64,000 bases of DNA from Corella eumyota. Lineage: Eukaryota > Chordata > Ascidiacea > Phlebobranchia > Corellidae. The position numbers and the translations under genes are program-made. Within the stretch, counting starts at the first letter, position 1; each line of letters opens with the position of its first letter. This document shows positions 35,645 through 46,675 of the stretch, piece by piece. Location: NCBI GenBank assembly GCA_963082875.1, contig OY720101.1, positions 3,720,001-3,784,000 on the forward strand, given 5' to 3'. The notes beneath the pieces were generated by a model that saw only the letters and a list, made by a program, of their open reading frames with translations, ran no database searches and was not told the DNA's origin.

Positions 35645-36643
35645 TTATTTACAAATTATTTTTTTAACCATGTTATTTGTACTAATATGCATGTTTCATC
35701 AGTTTTAAATTTCTTTCTGTTGCTTTTGTTGAATTCATTATAATTTTTTCTGCCTTCTCGTGTTGATTTTTGTTTGTACTCAATTTTGTAGCTAAATATG
35801 TACAGAGAATATTAAAATAATTGTTGGGCTTAAGCAAAAACATTTAAAGGTTCTAGTGTGTCTAATTTTTAGTTACTTTTCTTGGCAAGGATAAGTTAAA
35901 AGGCCAGAGAAGCTTGGTTTGGATCCTTTTAATTACACGTTTTTTGTCAGAGATAAGTGGTGTTTATACTTTAAAAAAAGGTTTATTTTTAAGTTATGTA
36001 TTTGTTAAATTACTTTAGCCACATAGGGTTCTATTTCTAGTGGAAAACAAAACGTCTTTTAAGCTATTAAATTTAAACATTTACCAAAGTTTAATAATTT
36101 AACCCTATTTAATTTTTTATAGTTAAATCAATTATCTTAAATACCAATATCTATTATTACTTAGAAATTATAACAATAAGTTTGGCATTCATGGGGATAA
36201 ATAGAAGTTATATAAAAAGCGGTTATAACCTCTGTTTAAATAAGTTCTCGTGATTGCAATGACCTTTCCTCATTTTTTTAATTAGTAAGGCTTTTAAAAC
36301 GTTATAATGCTTTGTTTAGATATCAGTTGTTTACTTCCACCATTAACTAAGAAAAAGCGCTTGTTATTTTGTTAAAAATGTTAAAAGAAAAGTGTTTAAT
36401 GTCGCCCAACAGCGAGTTCGTGGGAGCAGTCAGTGAGTCAGCTAAGTAATAACAAGCTAATTAGCTAAACCGCCGCGGGGTGCTGACTAAGCAGTTTGTA
36501 AAATGCGGTTGTAAAACTTGTAAACAAAAAACAATTTTTGTAAATATCAACTATTTTTTATTGCATGCAGTTATAACAATTGTCAATCTGTTTGCCTTTT
36601 TAGACTGACAGGCTGTTAAATTTTTAGAGTAAACTTTTAAACT
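35645..36643. other. CLIP1 3' UTR and CHCHD4 upstream region
   Basis: AT-rich spacer with no exon recognised. The CLIP1 3' UTR must lie at its left; no canonical AATAAA stands out. At its right, about 36400-36500 is locally GC-rich (accgccgcgggg) and holds an AP-1-like TGAGTCA at 36434 and a MARE-like TGCTGACTAAGCA at 36481, 150-210 bp before the CHCHD4 start codon. Confidence 0.4.
36434..36493. promoter_or_regulatory. AP-1 and MARE-like sites upstream of CHCHD4
   Basis: TGAGTCA at 36434-36440 is a perfect AP-1 core followed by GC. TGCTGACTAAGCA at 36481-36493 differs at one position from the T-MARE consensus TGCTGACTCAGCA used by Maf and CNC (Nrf-type) factors. Function is inferred from sequence only. 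Confidence 0.35.
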
Positions 36644-37129
36644 ATGTCTTATTGCCGCAAAGAAGGCAAAGATACAATTATATTTGCCACAGAAGAATTT
36701 CTATCAACCCCAAGCACAGAAACTTTAGCACCTGACAATAAAAGTGACATTGACACTAGTAATGCTAGCGCTATTTTACCAAATGGTGAGATAAATTGGG
36801 ACTGTCCCTGTTTAGGAAATCTTCCCAGTGGGCCATGTGGCCCTGCATTTAAAGAAGCATTCTCATGTTGGGTGGAAAACAGAGACGACGAAGAAAACTT
36901 TGCAAGTAATTGTTTTGAGAATTTTACAAAATGGGAATATTGTTTAGCCGAGAATAAAGAAATTTATAGAACGTCAGATGACGATGTAAGTACAGATTCC
37001 AAAACAGACAATTTTAAAGAAACTGAAAATGAAGAACAAACAAAACAAATAGAGTCGTCTGAACAGTTGTCGTCAACTGTAAATCCTGAATCTAATCGGG
37101 CAATTGCAGCTGCTTCAGTTAAGGAATAA
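36644..37129 (+). CDS. CHCHD4: Mitochondrial intermembrane space import protein MIA40
   Basis: An intronless gene of 161 residues (human about 142). The product is the oxidoreductase that receives Cys-rich proteins in the mitochondrial intermembrane space and inserts disulfides, then is reoxidised by ALR/GFER. The redox motif C-P-C lies at residues 54-56 in NWDCPCLGNLPSGPCG. A twin CX9C fold follows with C65/C75 and C90/C100, including FKEAFSCW and the FTKWEYC helix. An N-terminal extension of about 45 residues and an acidic Gln/Glu/Ser-rich C-terminal tail are not conserved. No presequence is expected, as in animal MIA40. Its classical substrate TIMM10 is encoded about 10 kb downstream. Confidence 0.95.
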   Translation: MSYCRKEGKDTIIFATEEFLSTPSTETLAPDNKSDIDTSNASAILPNGEINWDCPCLGNLPSGPCGPAFKEAFSCWVENRDDEENFASNCFENFTKWEYCLAENKEIYRTSDDDVSTDSKTDNFKETENEEQTKQIESSEQLSSTVNPESNRAIAAASVKE

Positions 37130-37387
37130 TTTATATGAATATAAACTACAATGTGTAGTTTTTTATATTTGATTTACTGTAAGGTTTAATAATTTAATTG
37201 TGTGCTGTTTTTAACAACATTAATTTGTGTTTAAATAATTATATATTTACAAAGTAACTGTTTTCGAATTTCAATCATAGATCTTAATTTTGTAGGCTTA
37301 CTTTTATTACAAAAATTAACCCAACCTTTTTTTTGAAAATCCAGGTTTAGAAATTTTTAAATGTTTTAGTTTTCGTAAATAGAAAAA

Positions 37388-37984
37388 ATGAGTGAATATG
37401 ATTCAATAATTCAATCAAACAGAGGATCTTCTTATGGTTCGTGTGTAAGAACTGCTACGAAATCAACAGTTTCATATTACAAACACCACCTTCAACCTTC
37501 CGATACTTTGCAAGGATTGTCTTTAAAATATGGGACTACTACTGAAGAATTAAGAAGAGTAAATAAACTTTATAGTTCAGATACCATTTTTCTTAAAGAG
37601 GTGTTGTTAATTCCTGAAAGTAACATCCCATCTACATCAAGTCAATGTCTTACAGAAAACAAACCTAACAGTGAAGTCACGAAATCAAGTTTGGTTGAAA
37701 AAGTTAAAACAAAGGAAACCGCTTCTGTAAAAATAGACGAAAATGGTAAGAAATCTGAGAAAAGTGCTCCAGTAATTGAAGTAAGCCAAGAGCAAGATGC
37801 ATTCTCGTTTTTAAAGCAATTAGACTCTAAGATATTAGCCGGTAAAAAGGCGACTGAAAACTATCGCGCACCAGACGTCTATTCAGAAGAAGTCAACTCT
37901 ACGAGGATATTTGAAGATAATCCTTTAAATCATAAAACAGTTTTCTCACATAAGGGTAATGCTGGTGGCTTGTTAAATCTTTAA
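37388..37984 (+). CDS. LysM domain protein, LYSMD1/2-like
   Basis: An intronless gene of 198 residues. One LysM domain lies at residues about 32-76, with the family pattern HxLQPSDTLQGLSLKYG, then LRRVNKLYSSDTIFL and LLIP. The short N-terminal SSYGSCVRTATK segment and the C-terminal FLKQLDSKI helix also resemble animal LYSMD1 and LYSMD2, which are cytosolic or nuclear proteins of unclear role. No signal peptide or membrane segment is present, so it is not LYSMD3/4-like. It lies 258 bp after CHCHD4 on the same strand. An acceptor-like tgttttag sits 32 bp before the ATG and could accept a spliced leader, which is speculative. LYSMD1 cannot be separated from LYSMD2 by eye. Confidence 0.88.
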   Translation: MSEYDSIIQSNRGSSYGSCVRTATKSTVSYYKHHLQPSDTLQGLSLKYGTTTEELRRVNKLYSSDTIFLKEVLLIPESNIPSTSSQCLTENKPNSEVTKSSLVEKVKTKETASVKIDENGKKSEKSAPVIEVSQEQDAFSFLKQLDSKILAGKKATENYRAPDVYSEEVNSTRIFEDNPLNHKTVFSHKGNAGGLLNL

Positions 37985-39111
37985 TTTGTGTGGTTTTTAT
38001 TGTTTTAGTTTTTTCACTGTAGTATGTTTGTCAATTAAGGTTTTTATTGTTTTTTTTTTCACTGTGTAATGTTTAGCTTAATTTTATTTTATGCACAACA
38101 CTAAAATTGTCCTTCACCAACGCTTGACCAAAAGTACTTAAATCATAAGAACTGAAATAAATGTAAGGGCTCTACAATACATATATATTATTTTAAATAA
38201 AGGACAACATTTTCTTATATTTAGCTTAAATACAATAGCACATTTTTTTTTTTTTTATCTGTGCAAATTTCTATGAAATTATGTACTAGTTTTGTGCTTT
38301 ATTATATATGTTATTTTCTTATGATATATACATATATTCATTTATATAGGCTATATATACTGTATAGATGTTTTTTTATTTTATTACTTGTGTTTTTGTT
38401 GTAAAGTAAGCAATTGAGAAGTTATTGCAAACTTAATTTTTTGTTTTTATTTTTAAACTCTTCCTTTTTGTTTATCATACTTGCACAATGATAAATTCAT
38501 GTTTTTGTAGTTTGGGAAACAATTGATAACTTACAATAGTAATTCTCAAAAATCAAGTACTTTTATTTTTATATATATTTTCTAAGCTATATCTTGTCTG
38601 TAATGTGCTAGTTCAAAATAAATGTAGTTTTCTTTATCTTAAATTTTGTTTTATTTATCAGGTTAATGGTAGGAGTTGTTAACAAATGTTTAACCTACTT
38701 GTTAATTTGATGATTAATTAACCAATCAACACAGAACATCAACATGGTAAATATTTGGTTTTGTTTAATTTTGTTTATGGTAATTACTAAACAGTCAAAA
38801 TTATTGTTAAAGATGAGTAATATGCATTGTTTTTTTGATACATCAACTTTAAATCATTGATTAAAAAAAACAATAGAATATTTAATTAGTGGGTTGCTTT
38901 TTGTTGTTATATATAATTTTGCTGACTCTTTATTTTTTTACATAATAAATATAATTGTTTTTAATAAAGCAACGTACCTAAAAATATATAGCATGATAAC
39001 AGTCCATTAACAATATACTAATTATAGTTTTATTACAATGAAAAGACTAATAATGAATAGGACTGTTGAATAGATGCTCATCGATAGTAATAATCAGTCA
39101 ATCTTGCAATT
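37985..39111. other. Convergent intergenic region
   Basis: AT-rich spacer between the LYSMD-like gene and the 3' end of the minus-strand gene at 39112. AATAAA-type signals occur near 38199 and 38620 (plus strand). No conserved coding, RNA gene or repeat family member was seen. Confidence 0.5.
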
Positions 39112-41397
39112 TTAAGTGACTGTTACAGGCCTGTCGCTCCCATAAGTTGTATATTCAGATTTGTACATGTGTGGTATGGACATAACTTCTTTGGAACCTG
39201 GTTTAGCAATTACCCAAGGCGTGTCTATCGGGCAGGAAAAGATTTCCTTAAGTTTTATATCTGATGGTTTTCTGTATGAATCCGTAACCAGTGTGCTTAA
39301 ACCTATAAAATAAAATCAATAGTTATTAAATTATAACTGAATTTATTACTTAGACTTGAAGTGGAGTCTGGTTTATATGTTATTTTATTTCCGACCAATA
39401 TTCATTTATAAATGATCTTTAATTACGAAAGTTATTTCGTTACCGGTATGTGGGACTGGGACCATTGGTTTAGGAAGTCGGGGTATTTTCGAGGGAGTAG
39501 TAAACCAAGTTGGGTCCCTCATTGGATGGGGCTCTCTTGGCACTGAGTTTTTGGGTAAGGGGTTAAGTTTTGACCCATGACCCCATGCTTTCGGGTACTC
39601 TTCACATTCCCAATAAGTTGATGCATCTTTTTTAGGGTAATCTAGCAGCTCTTCTCTAAGAAAAACACAAAGAAAAATAAATTTCCTTTTTTTTAATATT
39701 GGATTGTCTTTATTTGATTACTAATAATACAGTGCTCTTTTTTCTCCACCAACTTTAATAGCTAATCTTACCTTTTAAACGATCTCCAAGCCTGTTGAGA
39801 TGTACTGATATAAACATCATTTAAATTAAGCATTTGCTTGTCTCTTATAAAGAAAGGCCTTCCTGAAACTGCTTTGTTTTGTGTGCTTCCTATAACCTTC
39901 TGTGAGGGGCCCTGTTTATGATGTTGGGATAAAACAAATGGTTGTGGGCCGGCTTTAAAATTTGTGTTCAAGGAGAGACCACGACTGCCATTGTACTTTG
40001 TTTTCATTTCTGATGATTGGAATCCCATTGTAAGTGGCGTTCGCCATTCCCTTGGTTGTAACTGTAAAGACATATCATAAAATTAACAGCTATTGTACAA
40101 TATTATAAAAATAATATATCTGAATGGTCTTTTAAATAATAGCATATTGTATTTTAACATACATTCTTTATGTTTTATAAGTAGAAAATTTTACCTGCAG
40201 TGGAAAGGTATCTGTTGAAATAATTATTAAGGCGTTAGCTTGTTTAAATTAAAAATAAACCAGTAGCTTTTCTGTTGAACTAAACTATAATTTAACTTAA
40301 TTTACTAACCTGTGTTCTTGTTGAAGAATCATATGCATTCATTTTTATAAATTTATGAGCTTCTTGTTCAAATTTATAATTCAACTAAATCTTACTACAA
40401 TTTTTTTTTATCTTATAACCTCATCTTAACTTTATTGTGATGTCATAAAGAACTGATTTATATGTTAAATAACTATAGGCCATCTAGACCCTTTAAATAC
40501 CTAACTACTTTGTCTAACTTAACATTTTGTTTTGCTATAACTTATCTCATTTGAGCTTATAGATTTCGTTAAACTATATTTAAATCAAGAAAATAGTATG
40601 GTATTAATGGTATATCTAGCTAACAAAAAATATAGTAAGATAAAGTATAAACAAATCAATGTAATAAATTACTTTTTTAAACCTGCTTTTATTTTTACAG
40701 TTGAGGTAGATATTAAACAAAAAAATAATGATTGGTGAAGTTAATTTTGTTTCTTGATTAATGAATATTTCTCCATGGTTGTTTTACCTTTTCAATATTG
40801 TCCTTCACATAATGAACTTTCCATGAACCTGGGGCTTTTTTGTAGCTGGGGTGAGAAAGAACCCCGCCCATGTGTTTAAAATTGTGGGTGGTTCCTGTTG
40901 TTGTGTCATAATGGTTTATAACTTGATCATTTGGGGTAACTTGGTCAGGGGCAGTTAATGGGGGTGGTAGGGGATCATTAATAGTTCTCTAAAAAATGAA
41001 TTTATTTAAGTAGAAATAGTCTATGTACAATGTTTAAAAGATTCTTTTTTAATAATTGTCTGATTGTATTTTCTGTCTAATGAAGGTGACAAATCTTGGT
41101 ATTTATTTAAATTACTTGTTATGTGGAATATTTAAACTTTTACAACCAATTATGGTAACTAAAGTAAGCTATTTTGACCTGCTTAATATTTTTTTAAATA
41201 TACAATTCCATAACAAAAAGGCAGAAACCAATTAAGGACAGAAAAAGATATTTTTCTATTTAAATACTTACTCTAAAGTTAGAAGGTGGAAAATAATATC
41301 CTTTAGAATAATAATGACCACAGCCGGTGCTTGTTAGGTTAAGATCATGTCGATTTAAGTCTGACCCAACTTCGCCATGTCCCCTACGCAATTCCAT
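39112..41397 (-). CDS. Probable ciliary or sperm axonemal protein
   Basis: Five exons in phase (41272-41397, 40788-40988, 39772-40061, 39444-39655, 39112-39302) give 339 residues. There is no signal peptide, membrane segment or coiled coil. The protein is rich in Pro, Tyr, Trp, His and Gly, with short aromatic/Pro motifs such as GHYYSKGYYFPPSNF, PREWRTPLTMGFQ and TDSYRKPSD. This composition is typical of microtubule inner proteins of cilia and sperm flagella. An RFX X-box-like palindrome at 41622-41635 supports a ciliary role. The sperm MIP TEPP/SPMIP8 would be my first candidate to test, but I do not claim it. A possible extra first exon lies at about 40312-40344 (reads MNAYDSSTRTQ, in phase with exon 3). 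The gene is real on splice evidence; its function is inferred. Confidence 0.75.
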
Positions 41398-41843
41398 TAT
41401 AATTAACCTGCGCCCAAAGTTTAGTCGCCCTTTGATTTTTCAGTTATATCGGCCTAGCAAATTGACAATATAAGTTCTTAATGACCCTTATTTCGGTATT
41501 ATGTATTATAAAGCTAAAAAATACAATAAAAATGGTTAAACCTACAATTTTTTTTACTTTCAGCTCTCTTTAGATGTTTTTTAATTATTAAATCCTAGCA
41601 CAAAATGTTTTAGCGGCGTTTATTGCCATGGCGACGAAAATATTGTCAATAAAGTCACGTGGTATTAAGTGTTTCCAAATAATTTTTTTAATAACAATGA
41701 TTAATTTTTTTTGATTAGATTGTTTTTTATTAAAGTTCGAATGTGAATAATTCTATACAACCATTTTTGGCAATAAAACGTGTGACATTGGTTTAACGCT
41801 TGTTGATGACTTTTTTTAACATGATTTTTTTTATTCTATTGAT
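41398..41843. promoter_or_regulatory. Upstream region of the axonemal-like gene and 3' flank of GBA
   Basis: A 446-bp spacer between two minus-strand genes. It holds the X-box-like ATTGCCATGGCGAC (41622-41635) and, 20 bp further, GTCACGTG (E-box core at 41656-41661). The part next to 41844 must contain the GBA 3' UTR. Confidence 0.5.
41622..41635. promoter_or_regulatory. RFX X-box-like palindrome
   Basis: ATTGCCATGGCGAC matches the RFX consensus GTTGCCATGGCAAC at 12 of 14 positions, with both half sites and the two-base spacer. It is 225 bp upstream of the start codon at 41397. RFX factors drive cilium genes across animals. Binding here is inferred. Confidence 0.55.
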
Positions 41844-44723
41844 TTATAATTTTGCGTTCCATAAATATGTTTGAACCGAAAATTCTGGAATTTCAATTTG
41901 TGCCTGACCCTGAGAAACGTCGGTAATTGTCGCGCTAATAACCGAATCCGAAGTATTGAGAACAATTAGCACAATTCTATTGTTTGTTTCGTCGTAAAAC
42001 GAAGTAAATTTTAAGCTGCTGTTGTCGTTTGGTCCACTGATTTCGATTCTAACCGAACCTTCAGGGAGAAATTTGCTAAAAAAAATAACATTTTTGTATT
42101 TCTAATTTTCCAAATCGTTGGTAAATAAAAAAGCGTTTAGATTTGTTATTTAGTAGACTTAAAAACGTTATTCTATCTACTAATAAAATTTGAATAATTT
42201 GTAAAATACCTAAAATGTCCCATATGATAATACGTTGGTTGTTTATAAAACTCATCATTTTTGCTATTCACTATGATCGGAGCATCAACAAAATTTCCAA
42301 CCCAGTTCGGTCCCCCTTCTAAATCTAATGCAAAATTCCAATCTACCCAACCAGTTACCCAGTTGTTTAAATCCTGGGCAAAATTTCTCATTATTAAGTC
42401 ATACTTTGATAGAACGAATGTGTTGAATAATAAAAAATGTAGTCAGGTGTATGTTTTAATTACCTCAAGTATATCCACACTATATCTCTGACCTCGAAAC
42501 CAGTCACCAAGTTTAACGTGACTTGTAGTAAAAGGAAGATACCCACCACAAGCTTCTGTTCCGAGAATAAAATAATCGGGAAACAAGTTGTGCATATCAG
42601 TAAGAATTTGAGGGTTAGTGATAAAATCCATATACCTACACATGTCAAGAATTATTTTTAATATTGATTATCGCCTGTGTAGTAAGGGTTATGCGAATAA
42701 TTATGGCGTAGTTTTATGTACCAGTGTACTCCTATTCCATCCACATATTTTGCTGCTTCCGCGTCGTTTAAAACGGAATCCGCAAAATTGGGAACAAATG
42801 GCCTCTGACCATCTCCTATTATAAGAATTAGATTACCATGTCCTCTTGCTTCCAGTGTAGGTCCCTAAGAGTAAAAAACTTTCGTCGATTACAGATTTCT
42901 TGTAAAAAAAAGGTTACGAATAAGGCATATTAGTCTGTTTAAAATGGTTTATTTGCTATTGTAAGACATGGTGCATGTTTTACATTTTTTTTTTTTCTTA
43001 CCAAGTCAACTTTAACAAAATCTCGTTGGTCCTCTGGTGAAAAACCCATGCACTGAAAGGAAAAGTTTTTTGAAAATGCAGCCATTGGTTCGTTTTGTGC
43101 TGTTAAACCCCATAACTCTATCCCGTTGCTTTTATATTCTTCAACAAACCTGTAGGTAAAATATTTAATGCCACTTTGCATTAGTGTATTGAAAACTTGA
43201 TATGTTTTTTTGCAACTTTTGCTAAACCAAAAAACATTTACCTTGGTTTGAAAGATGTCAAATGCATAAATCAATAACTTAGTTAATTATACTTACTAAC
43301 CTTGCAAAGTAAAGAGCCCATGCTTGGTAGTATTCACCTCCAGCCTCCCCCTTTAAAAATCCGTTTCCCGTCAGTTGGTTGTTTGTTTTCATCCAGGCGG
43401 GGGCGCTCCAGGGACTTGCAAATAACTTGATTGGGTGTTTTGAAATAGCTTGCGCTTTTTTAATAATCGGAATCTACAAAGATTAATGGCAATAATGTTT
43501 TTTTTTGTGGATCGAAACTCAATAAAACGTTACCTTTAAAGTAAAATCTTCATCTTGTAACTTAAATTTGCTCATTTCAAAGTCATCAGGCTCATCAGCA
43601 TACGTGTAAAGTCGCGTTGAGAAATCACAACTTGCCATTGGTATTCTAGCAATATTATATTCAATGCCTATACAGAGAGTTGTTAAATATTTTTTACTGA
43701 CTGTATCATAATATAATTGTTTCAGGTATGCCAAAATACATTGTGTGCAAATCTGCTTTGTTTGCCTAACTATATGTTTTAACCACAACCGGTCGATAGA
43801 ACAAACAAATACAATTTGCAAAGATTTTAAAATAGGATGAATTATAAAAGGCACCTGTATCAGAAAATAATGTTGCATAAAAGTGTTCTTGCGTTTTTTC
43901 GGACAAACTAAGAATATTAATACCAGCTGCATCAGTAAATGCACCTCCAAAACCCTTAATTTTCTGGTATCTGTTTGCCGATTTTAAATCAACAGTAAAG
44001 TTGGTATCTTTAAAAAATGTTGTTTATAATTTTAATATACGCAATTTTTGTATACATACTTCAGAAGTTAGTATTTTTCTGCGCTTAAATATAGTTAGTG
44101 TAACTAGCCAACTTACGATATAGTAGAAATTTATTTTTTGTTAACATAAATTGTTATTACCTGATTGCAAATTAGTGTTTTCGAACGCCAACATTTTTTC
44201 TGCAAATCGCAAGCCGCTCTTTGTTGAGGTGTAGAATAAAACTTTTCCTGTTTCAATGTCAGGTATTGGAGCAATGGAGTCGCAATAAGTGGAGTTGCAA
44301 ACACAGACGTACGAATCATATTCGAACTGGCGTGGAATGCATGATTTTGAAATTAGAGGCTCTGCAAGGATAGTAAAAGTTTTACAATTAGGGTTAATAT
44401 TTGCAATTTTATACGGAAATTGTTAAATGTTTATTCGTTATAAAAAATAACCCTTTTCTAGCACTTTATCGTAGTTACGTACATCTGGTGCTGTGTATTA
44501 ACCTCGCACTGCAAACGAAAGGTAATTATACAGTTTCCGTAAAACAATACACATTTTAAGTTGCCATTACTCAAATCCTTTAAAACCTAGTTTTATTAAA
44601 TATATTTTCACCTTGGTTGGTATTTTCTTGAGGTGATGTCGGCAAAAAGACAACCAGAAGTGAAGAAATTAAACCTATCGCTATCAAGACTAAACTAGTT
44701 ATTGCTATAAATTGCTTTCCCAT
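41844..44723 (-). CDS. GBA1: Lysosomal glucosylceramidase (GH30)
   Basis: Ten exons (44612-44723, 44161-44361, 43855-44007, 43534-43667, 43301-43473, 43002-43149, 42722-42864, 42464-42635, 42210-42373, 41844-42075) sum to 543 residues (human precursor 536). The enzyme cleaves glucosylceramide to glucose and ceramide in lysosomes. An N-terminal hydrophobic stretch (residues about 5-27) should act as signal peptide. The Cys-rich start [11 protein letters not shown] and [11 protein letters not shown] follows, then [17 protein letters not shown] and [20 protein letters not shown]. The acid/base Glu is E278 in TAQNEP and the nucleophile is E382 in LGTEACGG, each about where the family has it. [10 protein letters not shown] and [13 protein letters not shown] lead into the C-terminal beta domain, ending QTYLWNAKL. 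All junctions keep phase. No defect is seen. Several N-x-S/T sites are present. Confidence 0.96.
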
Positions 44724-45364
44724 TTTTCTAAAATATTATACCTTTTAAAATATAAAAGTTATGTTAACATTTGTTTGTAGTGAGTTCATTGCACTATTAC
44801 AAAAATTGACAAATGCAATAATCTACCAAGATATACACATTGAAAATCTGCCGTTTTTGCACTTTTTTACGAATTTACGATTATTTACCTAAATGTTGAT
44901 TATTGATTAAATGATTGTATGAAGGACTTTGCTCTCTAAATATAGGTGGTGTGTAAATGAGCAGGTTATTGGATTACCTACGTTTTTTTTTATTTAAACA
45001 GATACAGTTTGTTACATATAAACGTTTAAATTGAATAACAATATGTTTTCCTAGCTTGGTATATTTGTTTATAATAAAAATGTACGATACGGTATATTCC
45101 TATTTTAAATCCTTGTATGAATTCTGTATACCCAATATAACATAACAAGATGATTCACTTAACAATGTGATTTACAGGAAATTCTATCGGGGGATGTTTT
45201 TATATATTTTATCTAAGATTTTAATGGGCACTTTACAGGATATTAGCACGAAATGATCAATTTTATTAGCATGAAAGGATCAATTTTTTAAATGTTAGCA
45301 TGAAATGATCAATTTTTTAAATGTTAATCTTGTTTAAAACAAATGATAAATTTTTTTCTTTTAG
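44724..45364. other. Spacer between GBA start and first visible ZP exon
   Basis: A 641-bp AT-rich spacer. I searched the plus strand for ZP-N or linker exons in frame with the exon at 45365 and found none. It contains a 29-bp tandem repeat at 45242-45323. The GBA promoter must lie at its left end. Confidence 0.5.
45242..45323 (+). repeat. 29-bp tandem repeat, about three copies
   Basis: The unit is ttagcatgaaatgatcaatt plus tttttaaatg-like ending. The first copy is shortened and the last two are full. It lies directly upstream of the acceptor of the first ZP exon. Confidence 0.8.
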
Positions 45365-46312
45365 GCAACTCAATGTTGGGCATCACCAACATCTACTGGG
45401 GATGGGGAAGGAGTTAATAGATTTGACATTCTTATTAATAGGTAAGATAATACTAATTAAATATTACAATTACTACTTTGCCTATCTTACTTCATGTAAT
45501 ATGTTAACATTTTAATTGCAGTTGTTCAGCAGATAGTTCAAGTATTACAAATTATGACAACAAGGTAGAATTTTCTTTTGAGTCATTTGAATGGAAAGAT
45601 TCAGCGGTTCCACTTATATATGTTCACTGTAGCTCAGTTTTATGTAACGAAGTACTTAATCATACATGCCGAAATTTGGTATGTTAATTTACTTAGATTG
45701 TACTTTTACTTTAACATTAACTTCATCATGAACTGGACTCTACTAAACTTCTATAGATAAATTTGATTTTATATAAGAACTGGTATATAAATTCAATTTT
45801 AATTTGGTTTGATTAAAGCCATGTGGAGTAACAAAACGTTCATTAAACACTGAGATTGGTCATGTGGTCAGCGTTGGACCACTAAAAATGGAGAACTCTC
45901 TAAAGACATTATGTAAAATTGTAAGCATTTATTCCATTTGACTCAGTTCTTTTATAATGCATAAAAGCAACCGTAATAGTGTACTTTTCTGCTGCAGAAC
46001 AATGGAGGTTGTGAAGATATATGTTTAACTGTGGACATAAAAATTGTTTGTACATGTTCACCAAGAAAAATATTAAGTGAAGATGGAGTAACTTGCATTA
46101 ATGTTGTTTATGAAGGTAGTTAAATATTTGTTTAAAAAGTTGGTTGTGTAGAATTTAATTAGTTATTTCTTTTTTTTGCAGAAGAAATTCATTTGCGAAA
46201 TGAAAAAAACTATAACATTTTCCTGATTAGCATTGTTGTCGTGCTTTTACTATTTTCCATGTTGATATTTAACCGTTTAAGAAAAAAACAGCCCAAAGTA
46301 TATGTTAAATAG
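45365..46312 (+). CDS. ZP-domain (C-terminal half), EGF-like, transmembrane protein, 5'-incomplete
   Basis: Five exons in phase (45365-45441, 45522-45678, 45819-45920, 45998-46115, 46182-46312) encode about 194 residues to a stop. They show the ZP-C subdomain (QCWASPTSTGDGEG, FDILINSCS, VEFSFESFEW, VPLIYVHCSSVLC), an EGF-like unit (CKINNGGCEDIC, CTCSPRKI, DGVTC), a transmembrane helix (about 25 hydrophobic residues starting NIFLISIVVVLLL) and a short basic tail RLRKKQPKV. ZP proteins are extracellular polymerising proteins such as egg-coat or surface-layer components. No start codon is in frame in the first exon, and no ZP-N exon exists between it and GBA. It may be the 3' remnant of a partly duplicated gene, a gene with a start exon I cannot see, or an assembly join. 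Splice sites and frame are intact. Confidence 0.75.
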
Positions 46313-46675
46313 ATGACTTTACTACCTCTTGATATTTATATTACTTGTATATTAGTATTACTCAAGTATCATCTTATATTTTTTTTGTATTATACCATTG
46401 TTTACTTTTTGTTAAAAGATTTATTACCTTAACTGTATATTAAATATTAAAGTTTTGAAACTGAATATTAAAATGTTTTGAAATTAGGAGAAAACTAATT
46501 GAGGACATTTATATATTTTAAAAAATATCAAAAAGAGTTGACAACCTTGAACACGTGCGTCATCAATTTCATTTATTGACAACTAAATTTATTTAACTTA
46601 GCGATCTAATAACGAAAAAAATAATAAATTTTAAACGCATTCTTTAAAGTAAAAGGTAAAAATTAACTTGGTAAA
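46313..46675. promoter_or_regulatory. ZP gene 3' UTR and TIMM10 upstream region
   Basis: A 363-bp spacer. ATTAAA-type poly(A) signals lie near 46445 and 46467. A perfect palindromic E-box CACGTG is at 46552-46557, about 120 bp before the TIMM10 start codon. Confidence 0.45.

Noticed and set aside
36644-37984. CHCHD4 and LYSMD-like gene as a trans-spliced operon
   Set aside because: Same strand and an acceptor-like site before the second ATG, but the 258-bp gap is longer than typical tunicate operon spacing as I know it and there is no direct evidence.
41656-41661. CLEAR-like GTCACGTG near the lysosomal GBA gene
   Set aside because: It lies beyond the 3' end of GBA, nearly 3 kb from its start codon, so TFEB-type control of GBA is not supported by position.
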